Shown here piece after piece: positions 32,881 to 40,412 of a stretch of 64,000 nt of DNA (the first letter of the stretch is position 1; the number at the start of each line of letters is the position of its first letter). Made by a program: the position numbers and the translations under genes. The DNA is taken from assembly GCF_000374305.1 (NCBI RefSeq), contig NZ_KB894093.1, forward strand, positions 310,001-374,000, read 5' to 3'. The DNA is from Actinomadura flavalba DSM 45200 (GTDB lineage Bacteria > Actinomycetota > Actinomycetes > Streptosporangiales > Streptosporangiaceae). The notes beneath the pieces are model-generated. The model did no database searches and was not told the origin of the DNA. It saw only the letters and a program-made list of their open reading frames with translations.

Positions 32881-34340
32881 TGGGCGTGGCGACGGAGTCG
32901 GACGCCGTTCTCGTGGCGGCGGCGCGATCCGGTGACGAGCAGGCATCGGGAGAGCTTTTCCAGCGGCACCACGGTGCTGTCATGGGGTATGCCCGGGGGC
33001 TGGTGCGCGATCAGCACACCGCCGAGGACCTGGCCAGCGAGGCGTTCGCGCGAACGTTCGCGGCGCTGCGCGACGGGCTCGGGCCGCGCGAGGCGTGCCG
33101 CCCGTACCTGTACGCGGTCGTGCGGAACACCGCCGTGGACTGGGCGCGGGCCGGGCGGCGGACCGTCGTCACCGACGAGGTCGCGCAGTGGGCCGACCGG
33201 CCCGCCGACGAGCCGCCCGACGTGGACGAGAAGGACGCGCTCGTGCGCGCGTTCCGGTCGCTGCCCGAACGGTGGCAGACCGTCCTGTGGTACACGGTCG
33301 TCGAGGACGAGCCCGTGCAGCGCGTCGCGGATCTGCTCGGGCTGCGCGCCGGGGCGGTCGCGCAACTGTCGTTCCGGGCGCGGGAGGGGCTGCGCAAGGC
33401 GTTCCTGGCGGCCAGCGTCGGTGACCGGCCCGAGTGCGCCGAGTACACCGGGCAGCTCGCGGCGACGGTCCGTCACCCGGCGCGGCGCCGCAGCCGGGCG
33501 CTGCGGCGGCACATGGACGTGTGCGAGCGGTGCCGCCGGGCGTCGGCGGAGATGGTCGACCTCAACGGCCGGTTGCGGATGGCGCTGCCGATCGGGCTCG
33601 TCGTGCTGGAGCCGTCGTCGGGCTCGCTCGGCGACCACCTGCCGGTCGCGGCGCTGGCGGGGTGGCCCGCGAAGGCGGCGATGGCGGGCGCGGGCGCGCT
33701 CGTCCTGACGATCGTGATCACGACGCTCGGCGGCGGCGACCCCGACGGTCCGCCGCGCGCGGCGCCTCCCCCGGCGACGGTTCCGGCCGCGCCCGCCGAG
33801 CCGTCGCCCGGCCCGCGTCCGGCGACGCGCGCGCCCGAGGCCGTCCGCGCCGAGCAGCCCGCCCCGCGCGCGCCGCGCAACGGCGGCGGCGGAACGGCCC
33901 GCGTCTCGGCCCCGGCGCGGAACGCGGCGGGGACGCCGTCGCGCATCCGCAACACCACGCTCCAGTCCTGCCTGGCGCCCGACGGCGGCTCGGTCGTGCA
34001 GCGCGCCTGCTCGGGCGCGAACACGACGTGGCGCCGCCGCGACACCGCGGGCGGCTTCACGCTGCGGAGTTCCGCGACCGGGCGCTGCATGACGCGCGGC
34101 ACCCGCACGGCGGGCGTCCCGTGGGAGGGCGGCGCGCAGTACACGGTGACGACGGCGCCGTGCGGCGGCGCCGACCAGGTGTGGAAGCTGGTGCAGTTCA
34201 GCCCCGGGGTGCAGCGGCTGGCCAACGGCGACGGCTGGTACCTCCAGGCGAGCTGGTCGGGGCTGCGCGCGGTGACGCTGAAGCCGTCGTCGTTCGCCGG
34301 GATGGCGGCGCAGGGCTGGTCGGTGAACGCCACCGGCTGA
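32880..34340 (+). CDS. Sigma-70 (ECF-like) fused to zinc-finger, membrane helix and ricin-type lectin domain
   Basis: This 486-residue protein starts with sigma region 2 (about 8-90, with QHTAEDLASEAFARTFAAL) and region 4 (about 115-175, SLPERWQTVLWYTVVEDEPVQ and a degenerate helix-turn-helix). Next comes a zinc-finger anti-sigma-like motif HMDVCERC (H211, C215, C218), one transmembrane helix (about 268-287), a Pro/Ala-rich linker, and a C-terminal beta-trefoil lectin-like domain (about 355-486; repeated QSCL, GRCM and QVW patterns with paired cysteines). It therefore joins sigma, anti-sigma, membrane anchor and an outside sensor in one chain. A GTG start 13 codons upstream is possible. Confidence 0.82.
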   Translation: MGVATESDAVLVAAARSGDEQASGELFQRHHGAVMGYARGLVRDQHTAEDLASEAFARTFAALRDGLGPREACRPYLYAVVRNTAVDWARAGRRTVVTDEVAQWADRPADEPPDVDEKDALVRAFRSLPERWQTVLWYTVVEDEPVQRVADLLGLRAGAVAQLSFRAREGLRKAFLAASVGDRPECAEYTGQLAATVRHPARRRSRALRRHMDVCERCRRASAEMVDLNGRLRMALPIGLVVLEPSSGSLGDHLPVAALAGWPAKAAMAGAGALVLTIVITTLGGGDPDGPPRAAPPPATVPAAPAEPSPGPRPATRAPEAVRAEQPAPRAPRNGGGGTARVSAPARNAAGTPSRIRNTTLQSCLAPDGGSVVQRACSGANTTWRRRDTAGGFTLRSSATGRCMTRGTRTAGVPWEGGAQYTVTTAPCGGADQVWKLVQFSPGVQRLANGDGWYLQASWSGLRAVTLKPSSFAGMAAQGWSVNATG

Positions 34341-34347
34341 CCGGGGG

Positions 34348-35604
34348 TCACCCGGTGCGCAGCCGCCGGTCGTCGGCGGGCTCGGCGTTGAGCGCGAGCC
34401 ACGCCTGGAGCGCCATGTGCAGTTCGAGGCGTCCGGTCGTCGCGTACATCGTCTCGCCGAACAGGTCCGACAGGCGCCGCAGCCGGTAGCGGACGGTCTG
34501 CGCGTGCAGGTGCAGCCGCCCGGCGACCTCGGTGGCGTTGAAGCCGCATTCGAGCGAGACGAGCAGCGTCTCGGCGAGCCGGTGCCGGTGCGGCGGGCGG
34601 ACGCCGAGCAGCGGCGCGAGCCGCCGCTCGATGACGCGTTCGACGAGTTCGCGTTCGCGCATCATGACGATGATCGGCATGTGCATCTCGACGGCGATGG
34701 GCGCGGAGTCGTCGATGAGGCCCTGCGCGGCGAGTTCGAGCGCGTCGCGGGACAGCCGCAGCGACTTGGCCAGCTCGGTGACCTCGACGGTCGGGCCGAC
34801 GGCGGCGCTCCAGCCGCGCAGCCGGCGTTCCCAGAGCTGGTGGCGGCCGGGGCCGTCGGGGTCGGGGACGATCAGGCACGGCTCGGGCAGGTGCAGGCCG
34901 GGCAGGATGTCGGCGGACAGCGTCGGCGGGCGGGTGCCGGGGCCGCGCGGGCTCAGTGCGACGACGGCGGCGGTGCGCGGCAGCGCCCAGGACGCGTCGC
35001 GGGCGGCCTCGCGCAGCTCGGTGACGCCGGGCCCGGACCGGGCGAGCAGCAGGTCCAGCAGGTGCCGGCGCCGGTCCTGGAGGGAGCCCGCGGCCTGGGC
35101 CTTGGCCTCGTTGTGGCCCTCGGTCAGCAGGGTGGAGAGCTGGTTGAGGTAGTCGAACACGGCGTGCGCGAAGCTCGCGACGGTCGCGGCGCTGACGCGG
35201 TGCCCGAGCCCCTGCGCGGCGGCGGTGAGCCCTTCGAGGGCGACGCCCGCGGCGATGCGGGCGGCGGCGTGCCAGGCGTCCAGGGTGCGGCCCGCCTCGG
35301 CCTCCTGCGCGCCGACGCGCCGCCAGAACGCGACCATCTCCCCCGCCCCGATGCCGGGTTCGGCGAGCAGGTCGAGGAAGTGGCCGATGCCGTCGCCGAC
35401 GCCCCGGGCGATGAGCGCGGTGCGCTCGGGGTCGCCGGGACGGGCCAGTTCGGGCAGCTCGACCTCGATGCGGCGCGCCGCCTGGGCGGCGATGTCCGGC
35501 ACGAACGGACGCAGCGCGACGGCGATCGAGGGGGCACATTCGAGCGAGACCCCGATCTCGACGCGCCGCTCGGGAAGGGGGACCGCCAGACTCAGATCAG
35601 GCAT
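34348..35604 (-). CDS. PucR/CdaR-type transcriptional regulator
   Basis: This 418-residue protein ends with the PucR C-terminal helix-turn-helix (LAETLLVSLECGFNATEVAGRLHLHAQTVRYRLRRLSDLFG) and has a GGDEF-like/RsbRD-type N-terminal helical region (about 20-170). I start at the ATG 35,602-35,604 because GGAGAG precedes it; a reading 16 codons longer lacks support. These regulators respond to small metabolites or cell state and are frequent in actinomycetes near conservons. It lies 95 bp downstream of cvnD in the same direction and may be in that transcript. Confidence 0.85.
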   Translation of the reverse strand: MPDLSLAVPLPERRVEIGVSLECAPSIAVALRPFVPDIAAQAARRIEVELPELARPGDPERTALIARGVGDGIGHFLDLLAEPGIGAGEMVAFWRRVGAQEAEAGRTLDAWHAAARIAAGVALEGLTAAAQGLGHRVSAATVASFAHAVFDYLNQLSTLLTEGHNEAKAQAAGSLQDRRRHLLDLLLARSGPGVTELREAARDASWALPRTAAVVALSPRGPGTRPPTLSADILPGLHLPEPCLIVPDPDGPGRHQLWERRLRGWSAAVGPTVEVTELAKSLRLSRDALELAAQGLIDDSAPIAVEMHMPIIVMMRERELVERVIERRLAPLLGVRPPHRHRLAETLLVSLECGFNATEVAGRLHLHAQTVRYRLRRLSDLFGETMYATTGRLELHMALQAWLALNAEPADDRRLRTG

Positions 35605-35698
35605 TGAGCTCTCCTTCGCGGGGAACGACGTGCAGGAGAGACGCCGTGGCAAGCATTCGATTACGGGGTCTCGCGAGAATTTCTTCGGCGGACCCGGA

Positions 35699-36277
35699 TC
35701 AGACGGATTCGCCCACGCGCAGCGCGTGGTCGATCAGGGCGACGAGGACGGTACGGGCCGAATCGGGACGGCGGGCGTCGCAGAGGACGACGGGGACGTG
35801 CGGGTCGAGGTCGAGCGCGACGCGGATCTCGTCCTCGGTGTAGGAGGCGGCGTCCTCGAACTGGTTGACGGCGATGACGAACGGGGCGGAGCGCTGCTCG
35901 AAGTAGTCGATGGACGCGAAGCTGGCGGTGAGGCGGCGGGTGTCGACGAGGACGACGGCGCCGACGGCGCCGCGCGCGAGCTGCTCCCACATGAACCAGA
36001 ACCGCTCCTGGCCGGGCGTGCCGAACAGGTAGAGGACGACGCCGCCGCCGAGCGTGATGCGGCCGAAGTCCATCGCGACGGTCGTGCGGCGCTTGGCCTC
36101 GATGGCGCGCAGGTCGTCCACGGCGGCGCCCGCCTCGCTCAGGTCCTCCTCGGTGGACAGCGGGCGGATCTCGCTGACGGACCCGACCAGCGTGGTCTTG
36201 CCGACGCCGAACCCCCCGGCGACGAGGATCTTGTAGGCGGCGGGTGCCGCGCCGTCAGAGCGCGCGGAGTTCGTCAC
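35699..36277 (-). CDS. cvnD: Conservon GTPase CvnD
   Basis: This 192-residue Ras-like/MglA-related GTPase has the P-loop GGFGVGKTTLVGSVSEI, switch region with RRTTVAMDFG, and the G3 motif LFGTPGQERFWFMW. It is the fourth member of a conservon, in which a histidine-kinase-like CvnA, a roadblock protein CvnB and CvnC form a membrane complex with CvnD resembling a eukaryotic G-protein system. Its start overlaps the cvnC stop by 23 bp. No P450 genes (CvnE/F) follow. Confidence 0.94.
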   Translation of the reverse strand: MTNSARSDGAAPAAYKILVAGGFGVGKTTLVGSVSEIRPLSTEEDLSEAGAAVDDLRAIEAKRRTTVAMDFGRITLGGGVVLYLFGTPGQERFWFMWEQLARGAVGAVVLVDTRRLTASFASIDYFEQRSAPFVIAVNQFEDAASYTEDEIRVALDLDPHVPVVLCDARRPDSARTVLVALIDHALRVGESV

Positions 36278-36650
36278 GGATCTTCCTCAGAATCGCGGGG
36301 TCGAGCCGGTCGGTCGGCGCCCGGCGGGCCACCTCGACGAGGCCCTGGTCGAGCAGGTCGCCGATCAGGACCTGCACGACGCCGAGGGGCAGCGCCACGT
36401 CCGACGCCAGGTCCGCGACCGTGCAGGGGCGCGCGCACAGCGCCAGCAGGCGCCGCTGCTCGGACGCGAGCCGGGCGCCGTCGGGGAGGCGCGCCCCGGT
36501 CGCCCGCAGGATCGTGACGAGGTCGAGCGCGCCGCCGCGCGCCCGGGTGCGGCCGCGGGTGAGGGCGTAGGGGCGCACGAGCGGCCCGGCGGCCTCGTCG
36601 ACCCAGCGTTCCCTGCGGGCGTCCCCGCCCCGGTCCCGGCCCGTGTCCAC
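36255..36650 (-). CDS. cvnC: Conservon protein CvnC (DUF742)
   Basis: This 131-residue DUF742 protein has the typical LVRPYALTRGRTR start, a central helical part, and a winged-helix-like end (LDQGLVEVARRAP). It is the third gene of the conservon, six bases after cvnB, starting with GTG and overlapping cvnD. DUF742 proteins interact with the other Cvn proteins; the molecular role is not known. Confidence 0.93.
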   Translation of the reverse strand: MDTGRDRGGDARRERWVDEAAGPLVRPYALTRGRTRARGGALDLVTILRATGARLPDGARLASEQRRLLALCARPCTVADLASDVALPLGVVQVLIGDLLDQGLVEVARRAPTDRLDPAILRKIRDELRAL

Positions 36651-36656
36651 CGCCGG

Positions 36657-37064
36657 TCACCCCGTGCGATCCGCGCGGGGTGGCGCCGTCAGGTGCGAGC
36701 GGACCCGCTTGACGAGCATCGTCATCTCGTAGGTCACCAGGCCCGCGTTGGCGCCCGCCTCGCTGAGCACGGCCAGGCAGCTTCCCGAGCCCGCCGGGAC
36801 GACGAAGAACAGCCCGTCCTCCAGTTCGACGACCGTCTGCCGCACCTCGCCGGAGTCCAGGTGGGGGCGGGCGCCGACCGCGAGGCTGAAGAACCCGGCG
36901 GCGAGGGCGGCCAGGTACTCGGCGTCGTCGCGGGCCAGGGTGCGCGAGGCGCCCATCACCAGCCCGTCGCGGGACAGCACGAGCGCCTTGCGCACCGCCC
37001 CGACCCGGTCGAGGAGGTCGTCCAGCATCCAGCCGAGTTCTCCGCCGATGTCCTGCGCGGTCAT
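36657..37064 (-). CDS. cvnB: Conservon roadblock/LC7 protein CvnB
   Basis: This 135-residue roadblock/LC7 domain protein begins MTAQDIGGELGWMLDDLLDRV and continues with the strand-rich ALVLSRDGLVMGAS and FFVVPAGSGSCLAVLSE segments. It is proposed to act as a GTPase-activating or scaffold subunit for CvnD. The ATG at 37,062-37,064 overlaps the cvnA stop by ATGA and has GAGGGGA upstream; a longer start is not supported. Confidence 0.94.
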   Translation of the reverse strand: MTAQDIGGELGWMLDDLLDRVGAVRKALVLSRDGLVMGASRTLARDDAEYLAALAAGFFSLAVGARPHLDSGEVRQTVVELEDGLFFVVPAGSGSCLAVLSEAGANAGLVTYEMTMLVKRVRSHLTAPPRADRTG

Positions 37065-39211
37065 GGTGTCCCCTCGTCGTCGCGGCCGCGCTGCCAGCCG
37101 CTCTGCATCGCGTCCCACAGGTCACGGGACGCCTCGGCCGGACGGTCGCCCGGATCGTCCGCGTCCTCCGGTTCGGCGCGGAGCTGCGGTGCCAGGCTCG
37201 CCATCCGGCGGCGGCGCGGCAGCTCCGGCCGGTCGCCGCCGCCCGGGTCGGGCGCGGCCGCCACGGCGGGCGCGGGCGGGACCTCGGCCGTGCGGCGCGG
37301 TGCGTCCGGCTCCCGGTCGGCGGGGTCCGCGACCAGCGCGTTCGGGACGAGCACGATCGCGGTCGTCCCGCCGTACGGCGACTCCTGGAGCGCCACCCGG
37401 ACGCGGTGCCGGGCGGCGAGCCGCGTCACGACGAACAGGCCGAGCCGGTCGGAGTCGGCCAGGTCGAACTCCGGCGGCCGGGCCAGCAGGTCGTTGAGCC
37501 GGGCGCGTTCGGCGGCGTCGATGCCGATGCCGCGGTCGATGATCTCGATGGCGTAGCCGCGGCCGACCGCCTCGCCGCGGACCGTCACCTCGGTGTTCGG
37601 CGGGGAGAACACGGTGGCGTTCTCGACCAGTTCGGCGAGCAGGTGGACGACGTCGGCGACGACGCCGCCGATCAGCGCCTCGTCGCCGGACGCGGCGACG
37701 TCCACCCGCGCGTAGTCCTCGACCTCGGCGACGGCGGCGCGCAGCACGTCGGCCATCGGCGCGGGACGGCTCCACTCGCGGCCGGGCGCGGCGCCGGACA
37801 GGATCACCAGGCCCTCGGCGTGCCGGCGCATGCGGGTGGTGAGGTGGTCGAGGCGGAACAGGTCGTCCAGCACCTCGGGGTCGGTGGCGCGGCGTTCCAT
37901 GGCGTCGAGCAGGCGGAGCTGGCGGTGCAGCAGCGACTGGTTGCGGAACGCCAGGTTGAGGAACACGCGGTTGACGCCGTCGCGCAGCGCCGCCTCGCCG
38001 ATGGCGCTCTCGATCGCGGTGCGCTGCACCTGGGTGAGCGCGTCCGCGACGCGGGCGACCTCGGTGGTGCGGGCGCCGGTGAGCGGCGGCGTCTCGGCGG
38101 CGGCGTCGACGCGTTCGCCGCGCCGCAACCGCGCCACGACGCCGGGCAGCCGCTCCTGCGCCAGATTCCGGGCGCCGTCCTGGAGGTCGCGCAGCTCGCG
38201 GCCGAGCCGGCGCCCGACGACGATCGACAGCAGGATCGAGAGCGCCACGGCGAGCAGGCCGAGGCCGCCCGCGACGACGAGGCGGAGCACGATGCGCTCG
38301 GCGATCGGGCGGGCGTCCTCGGTGAGGCGCTTGCCGCCCAGGTGCAGGGCCCGCGCGAACGCGGCCGTGACCGGCCGGACGGCCTGGGCCCACTCCCCGG
38401 CGGGGGCCTGCGACGTGCTCGGCCGGGCCGTGGCCAGCGCGTCCTCGGCGGCGCGCAGGCGGCGGTATTCGGGCGACGCGGCGACGCGCTCCAGGTCGGC
38501 GCGGGTCGCGCCGGCCAGTTCGCCCAGCGTCGCGTCGAACGTGCTGCGGCCCGACGCCGCCCAGCGCGTCACCGCGAGGAGTTCCGGGCCGCCGAGCCGC
38601 CGCCCGGCCGCCGCGGCGGAGCCGACGAGGGCGTCGGCGCGCAGCGTGAACTCCAGCGAGCGGATCATCTCGGTGAGGGCGCGGCCGGACTTGTAGAGCT
38701 GGATGTCGCTGATGATGATCAGGCTGCTGATCACGCGGAGCGTCGCGTCGACCATGCCGGAGTAGCCCTCGACGGCGTCCACGCGCGTCATCGCGCCCCG
38801 GTCCACGGCGGCGCGCAGGGCGGGCAGGCCGTCGAGGTGGCGGGTGAGGTCGGCCAGGCGTTCGCGGGTCTCGGGCTCGGCGTCGGCGCGCAGGGCCGTC
38901 CCCCGGTACCGGGCGAGCAGGGCGTCGGTGCGGGCGCGCTGCTCGGCGACGGCGGCGGCCTGGCGTCCGCCGGTCGTCAGCGACGCCAGCGAGACGCCGC
39001 GCTCGGTCTGGAGCTGGACGGAGAGGTCGCCGACGGGGACGCCGATGCCGTCGTAGGCCGCGCGGACCTTGTTCCGGTCGAGCGCGGAACCGACCGTGAC
39101 GCTGGCCGCGAACGCCCACAGCGCGACGAGCGACACGAGCGGGACGATCAGCAGGATGAGGAGCCGCGTCCGGATGGAGCGCAGGCGGGGCGAGGTGGGG
39201 GGTGGGGTCAT
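37061..39211 (-). CDS. cvnA: Conservon sensor histidine-kinase-like CvnA with nitrate-sensing-type domain
   Basis: This protein of about 716 residues has an N-terminal helix, a long extracytoplasmic helical NIT-like sensor domain (about 30-280), a second membrane helix (about 300-325), a HAMP-like segment, a dimerisation region without a clear phospho-His box, and an HATPase_c domain (LAELVENATVFSPPNTEV, IIDRGIGIDAAE and RLGLFVVTRLA). The tail is Pro- and acid-rich. CvnA proteins bind and hydrolyse ATP and anchor the conservon to the membrane. Start choice: the ATG at 39,211 lies 12 bases after GGAGG; another ATG four codons earlier directly abuts it. Confidence 0.92.
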   Translation of the reverse strand: MTPPPTSPRLRSIRTRLLILLIVPLVSLVALWAFAASVTVGSALDRNKVRAAYDGIGVPVGDLSVQLQTERGVSLASLTTGGRQAAAVAEQRARTDALLARYRGTALRADAEPETRERLADLTRHLDGLPALRAAVDRGAMTRVDAVEGYSGMVDATLRVISSLIIISDIQLYKSGRALTEMIRSLEFTLRADALVGSAAAAGRRLGGPELLAVTRWAASGRSTFDATLGELAGATRADLERVAASPEYRRLRAAEDALATARPSTSQAPAGEWAQAVRPVTAAFARALHLGGKRLTEDARPIAERIVLRLVVAGGLGLLAVALSILLSIVVGRRLGRELRDLQDGARNLAQERLPGVVARLRRGERVDAAAETPPLTGARTTEVARVADALTQVQRTAIESAIGEAALRDGVNRVFLNLAFRNQSLLHRQLRLLDAMERRATDPEVLDDLFRLDHLTTRMRRHAEGLVILSGAAPGREWSRPAPMADVLRAAVAEVEDYARVDVAASGDEALIGGVVADVVHLLAELVENATVFSPPNTEVTVRGEAVGRGYAIEIIDRGIGIDAAERARLNDLLARPPEFDLADSDRLGLFVVTRLAARHRVRVALQESPYGGTTAIVLVPNALVADPADREPDAPRRTAEVPPAPAVAAAPDPGGGDRPELPRRRRMASLAPQLRAEPEDADDPGDRPAEASRDLWDAMQSGWQRGRDDEGTP

Positions 39212-39498
39212 CGCCGCGGTCATCCTCCAGGGGCGGGTGGAGTCCGATGCGCACCGGCGGCGCGCCCGGCACCGGGTGACCGGTCGTGTCACGGGGTGGT
39301 TCAGGCAGGGTCGGAGCCTGAGGACCGGTGAACGTGGCCGTGTTCCGGCAACCGCAATATGCCCTTTTGGGTCATTGCGTCGATCGCGCCTGCGTCATGA
39401 TGACCGGGCGTGCGGTGAACGCGCAAGGGGGATCGGGCCACCGCCGCCGATCGGAGCGTCCGGCGGCCTCATCCGGCCAGAAAAGGAAGGCGGCGGCC
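39212..39498. other. Conservon promoter region, no gene
   Basis: This 287-base gap between cvnA and the DUF2236 gene contains no convincing coding sequence. It must hold the cvn promoter on the minus strand; a CATATT element at about 39,356-39,361 (minus strand) is a possible -10 but I could not fix a matching -35. Confidence 0.35.
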
Positions 39499-40347
39499 TC
39501 AGACGATCGGGCGTCCGGTGCGCATGCGGCGGCGGAAGTCCCACAGGTGGTAGGTGAAGGGGAAACCGGCCAGGACGGGCGGGAGCAGCCGGTGGACGAC
39601 GGCGGCCGAGCGGCCGAAGGCGGTGAAGGCGGCCTGGCGGCGCGGGCCCCAGCCGAAGCCGAACTCGTCGCGGAAGCGCTGCGGGAGGAAGCCGGTGACG
39701 AAGAACTGGTGCGTCCGGCCGAGCGGTGCGGCGACGGGGCCGGGCAGGAAGCCGAGGCGGGCGAAGGACGTCAGGTAGTCGCGGGTGAGCGCGTCGGTGG
39801 AGACGCGGTCGAGCGAGGCGTCCCAGTAGGCGGCGAACGCCTCCCGGTCGGCGGGCCACTGGCCGGCCGCCATCTGGAGCGTGGTGCCTAGCCGGGCGCC
39901 GTGCCGGTAGAGGGCGTCGAGGTCGGCGGCGGAGGCGCCCGGGTAGAGCATCCGGTAGACGTCCTCGGTGCCCTTGTAGAGGCAGGCCGCGACCCAGAGC
40001 TGGAGGTCGCGGTCGAACGCGTTGTACCGGACGGGGTCGCCGGGCCGCGAGCGCACCGGCCGGTGCGAGCGGTTCACCTCTTCGCGGAGGTGGGCGCGTT
40101 CGTCCTCGGTGCCGAGGTAGGCGACGGCGAGGTACGTCAGCGTCGTCCGCGCCCGTTTCAGGGGGTGCCGGTCGATCCGCCCGCTCTCCACCGTGCTGCG
40201 GGCCACGCCGTGTCCGACGGGCAGCCGGGAGAGCTGCATGACCACGTTGGCGCCCGCCGCGCCGAGCGCGAAGCCGGACAGGGCGTTGCGGGCGGCGCGC
40301 GGGATCTCCGCGTCGCGGGCGCGCGTCCGGGCTGGGGCACGGCCCAT
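39499..40347 (-). CDS. DUF2236 (MpaB-like) oxygenase family protein
   Basis: This 282-residue protein belongs to the DUF2236 family, which includes latex-clearing rubber oxygenase and MpaB-like haem oxygenases. Visible segments are the DRHPLKRARTTLTYLAVAYLGT stretch, a conserved YNAFDRDLQLWVAACLYKGT motif with likely haem-contacting residues, and an aromatic C-terminus. The ATG has CGGAGGT upstream. A TetR-type dyad lies 13-26 bases before the start codon. Substrate unknown. Confidence 0.85.
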   Translation of the reverse strand: MGRAPARTRARDAEIPRAARNALSGFALGAAGANVVMQLSRLPVGHGVARSTVESGRIDRHPLKRARTTLTYLAVAYLGTEDERAHLREEVNRSHRPVRSRPGDPVRYNAFDRDLQLWVAACLYKGTEDVYRMLYPGASAADLDALYRHGARLGTTLQMAAGQWPADREAFAAYWDASLDRVSTDALTRDYLTSFARLGFLPGPVAAPLGRTHQFFVTGFLPQRFRDEFGFGWGPRRQAAFTAFGRSAAVVHRLLPPVLAGFPFTYHLWDFRRRMRTGRPIV

Positions 40348-40359
40348 GCGAGACCTCCG

Positions 40360-40373
40360 AGTAAGTGGTTACT
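40360..40373. promoter_or_regulatory. Dyad operator upstream of the DUF2236 gene
   Basis: AGTAA (40,360-40,364) and TTACT (40,369-40,373) form an inverted repeat with a four-base spacer directly before the ribosome site of the DUF2236 gene. On the minus strand it reads AGTAACCACTTACT, a layout common for TetR operators. The cognate regulator is not identified. Confidence 0.45.
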
Positions 40374-40412
40374 TGCATCAGGGGTCACGATGCAGGGCCG
40401 CGCCCCCGGCTG

